From: DATKUC01 sp964577375
GTDB taxonomy: Bacteria; Spirochaetota; Spirochaetia; DSM-27196; DATKUC01
NCBI GenBank assembly: GCA_964577375.1
Contig: CAZNYW010000006.1
Span: 1 to 64,000, forward strand
DNA length: 64,000 nucleotides
Direction: 5' to 3'
Shown here: positions 62,807 to 64,000 of the stretch, one piece after another
How positions within the stretch are numbered: the first letter of the stretch is position 1
How the letters are laid out: every line of letters begins with the position of its first letter
Position numbers and translations under genes: made by a program
The notes under the pieces: generated by a model
What the model was told of the DNA's origin: nothing
Databases searched by the model: none
What the model saw: only the letters and a program-made list of their open reading frames with translations

Positions 62807-63994
62807 CTAACGGGCGAGAAGCGCGGTCAGGAAGGGAATGCCCACGAACGTACCGATTGCGCTGCCGACCGATGAGAGAAAGAAGACCATAAGAATGTGG
62901 GTGATCCGGTTTCGGAAGAATCCCCTGAGCGTCGAGATCGAGTCCTGAAGCGATTCCACGTCCTGCACCCGGGGCTTGCGGATTACCGCCTCGAGCAGCC
63001 CGGTAACGAAGCCTACGCCGATGGTGGGATTGAGCGAGGTGAGTGGCGATGCGACGAAGGCGACGAGAATCGTGAGCGGGTGCGCGAGAGCAATGAGGGC
63101 GCCAAGCGCCGACAGCGCACCGTGCACGACAACCCAGAGCAGCGCCATGTTGAGCGTCATCTGCCAGCCGTGGCGCGCGAATCCCAGCACCAGGAGCCCG
63201 ACAACGAGGGCGGGAATGATCCAGGGAATCGCCCTGGCAAATCTGCTCCGCGGCGGAACCTCGCTGATATCGGTGAGATCGCGCTCGACCTCGCCCGCCT
63301 GCAGTCGTTCGATCCAGCGTACGATTCCCGGTACGTGCCCTGCGCCGACAACGGCGACCACCCGCTCCTCGGTCGTCTCGTAGATGCGAGTTGCCAGGTA
63401 GCGGTCACGCTCGTCTATGAGTACCTCTTTCACCGAGGGAAGGTACCCGGCCAGCTCCTGCATCATGCTCTCGAGCGCGCTCTTCTGCTTGAGAGCTTCG
63501 ATCTCTTCGGTGGTAAGCTTCTCGTTGGTGAAAACCGAGCTCAGCAGGGCGGCGAGCATCTTGTTCTTGCCCCAGAATCCGGACTTGCTCCAGGCGCGGC
63601 GAAGCGTCACCTGAATGTCGCGATCGCAGAGGGAAACCGGAATTCCGCGCTCCTCGGCGATGCGGATCGATTCGATCATCTCCTCGCCCGGCCTCACGCC
63701 GAGATCCACGCCCATGCGCTTCTGGAAGGATGCGAGCACGAGATTCCCCAGCAGGAGAAAACCCTTTCGTTCCCGTATCACCTGGTAGATGTTTACCCCC
63801 GACCAGGTTGCACCCTGCACGATCGACTGGTATCGGGCATTGTCGATCTCGACGCAGACCCGGGAGGGACTCTCCTCTTCGATCACCCGCGCCACCTCGT
63901 CGACGCTCTCGCGCGACACGTGGGCCGTGCCTACCAGGATAATCTCCCGCTCACCTATGCGAAGACGCGTTACCGTCTCGTTTGTTGTCTCCAT
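62807..63994 (-). CDS. TraB/PrgY family membrane protein
   Basis: 395 aa. The soluble N-terminal TraB domain has LVGTAHVSRESVDEV, VCVEIDNARY, DERDRYLA and VVGAGHVPGI; His and Glu in these blocks suggest a TIKI-like metal site. Four hydrophobic helices follow from about residue 250. PrgY of enterococci lowers pheromone activity; here the role is unknown. The ATG at 63994 is close to the window edge, so its control region is not visible. Confidence 0.9.
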   Translation of the reverse strand: METTNETVTRLRIGEREIILVGTAHVSRESVDEVARVIEEESPSRVCVEIDNARYQSIVQGATWSGVNIYQVIRERKGFLLLGNLVLASFQKRMGVDLGVRPGEEMIESIRIAEERGIPVSLCDRDIQVTLRRAWSKSGFWGKNKMLAALLSSVFTNEKLTTEEIEALKQKSALESMMQELAGYLPSVKEVLIDERDRYLATRIYETTEERVVAVVGAGHVPGIVRWIERLQAGEVERDLTDISEVPPRSRFARAIPWIIPALVVGLLVLGFARHGWQMTLNMALLWVVVHGALSALGALIALAHPLTILVAFVASPLTSLNPTIGVGFVTGLLEAVIRKPRVQDVESLQDSISTLRGFFRNRITHILMVFFLSSVGSAIGTFVGIPFLTALLAR

Positions 63995-64000
63995 TCACCC

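Noticed and set aside
1..64000. CRISPR arrays, insertion sequences, prophage genes, integrases, attachment sites
   Set aside because: No direct repeat arrays, transposase or integrase motifs, and the single tRNA has no duplicated 3' end or integrase beside it.

Overview
The window is a gene-dense, GC-rich bacterial chromosome segment with about 55 protein genes, one tRNA and almost no spacer; no stretch over 300 bases lacks a gene. It is probably from a free-living, flagellated spirochaete. The hints are a FlgM-like anti-sigma factor, an MCP fragment, a GHKL-HDOD protein, an exported cyclophilin-FKBP chimera, an M30-type lipoprotein and C-terminal-Phe beta-barrel proteins. This placement rests on gene content remembered from the group, not on a search. 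No phage, insertion sequence, CRISPR array or integrase was seen. It looks like core chromosome with accessory islands.

Layout. 1-1.5 kb: internally deleted chemotaxis receptor and a two-gene unit of unknown function. 1.6-10.2 kb: squalene/phytoene synthase, D-Ala-D-Ala ligase, orphan DNA methyltransferase, Hsp33, a DUF1295 membrane protein, FtsH, patatin-like hydrolase and ThpR. 10.3-13.8 kb: PadR regulator with a frameshifted flavoprotein, a candidate small RNA, and fabG-fabF. 13.8-24.6 kb: envelope and accessory genes (EreA/ChaN-like protein, M30 peptidase, AHSA1 and AraC, ABC-F ATPase, AEC transporter, ICMT-SRPBCC fusion, flavodiiron protein, lipoprotein, OMP). 24.7-28.4 kb: racemase, speD-speE and fabH. 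28.4-36.1 kb: a beta-barrel protein and addB-addA. 36.1-45.1 kb: PEBP protein, tRNA-Ala(GGC) leading a 559-aa unknown gene, nif3-lspA-unknown, LonB-like protease, HDOD, glutaredoxin-osmC. 45.1-64 kb: TrmH, degenerate Fe-ADH, rsmI-flgM, zinc ribbon, GHKL ATPase and GPH transporter, aspS, D-3-phosphoglycerate dehydrogenase family, a heterodimeric ABC exporter, cyclophilin-FKBP, a class III cyclase with tandem 2TM domains, radA and a TraB-family protein.

Two themes stand out. First, many genes here carry a -10 box (TANNNT-like) five to eight bases before the start codon, often exactly six, usually with a -35 box 16-18 bases further up and no Shine-Dalgarno sequence. They include hslO, thpR, nif3, aspS, rsmI, the PEBP gene, the DNA methyltransferase and a zinc-ribbon gene. 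This is the signature of leaderless mRNAs. Second, the ABC-F gene has a leader of about 147 nt that begins with an apparent leaderless five-codon ORF (MKRTS). Codons 3-5 of that ORF are perfectly complementary over 8 nt to the gene's own Shine-Dalgarno region. This is the arrangement expected of ribosome-stalling translational attenuation and is my best candidate for an undescribed system in this window.

All calls are from reading the sequence and from family knowledge. No searches were run.
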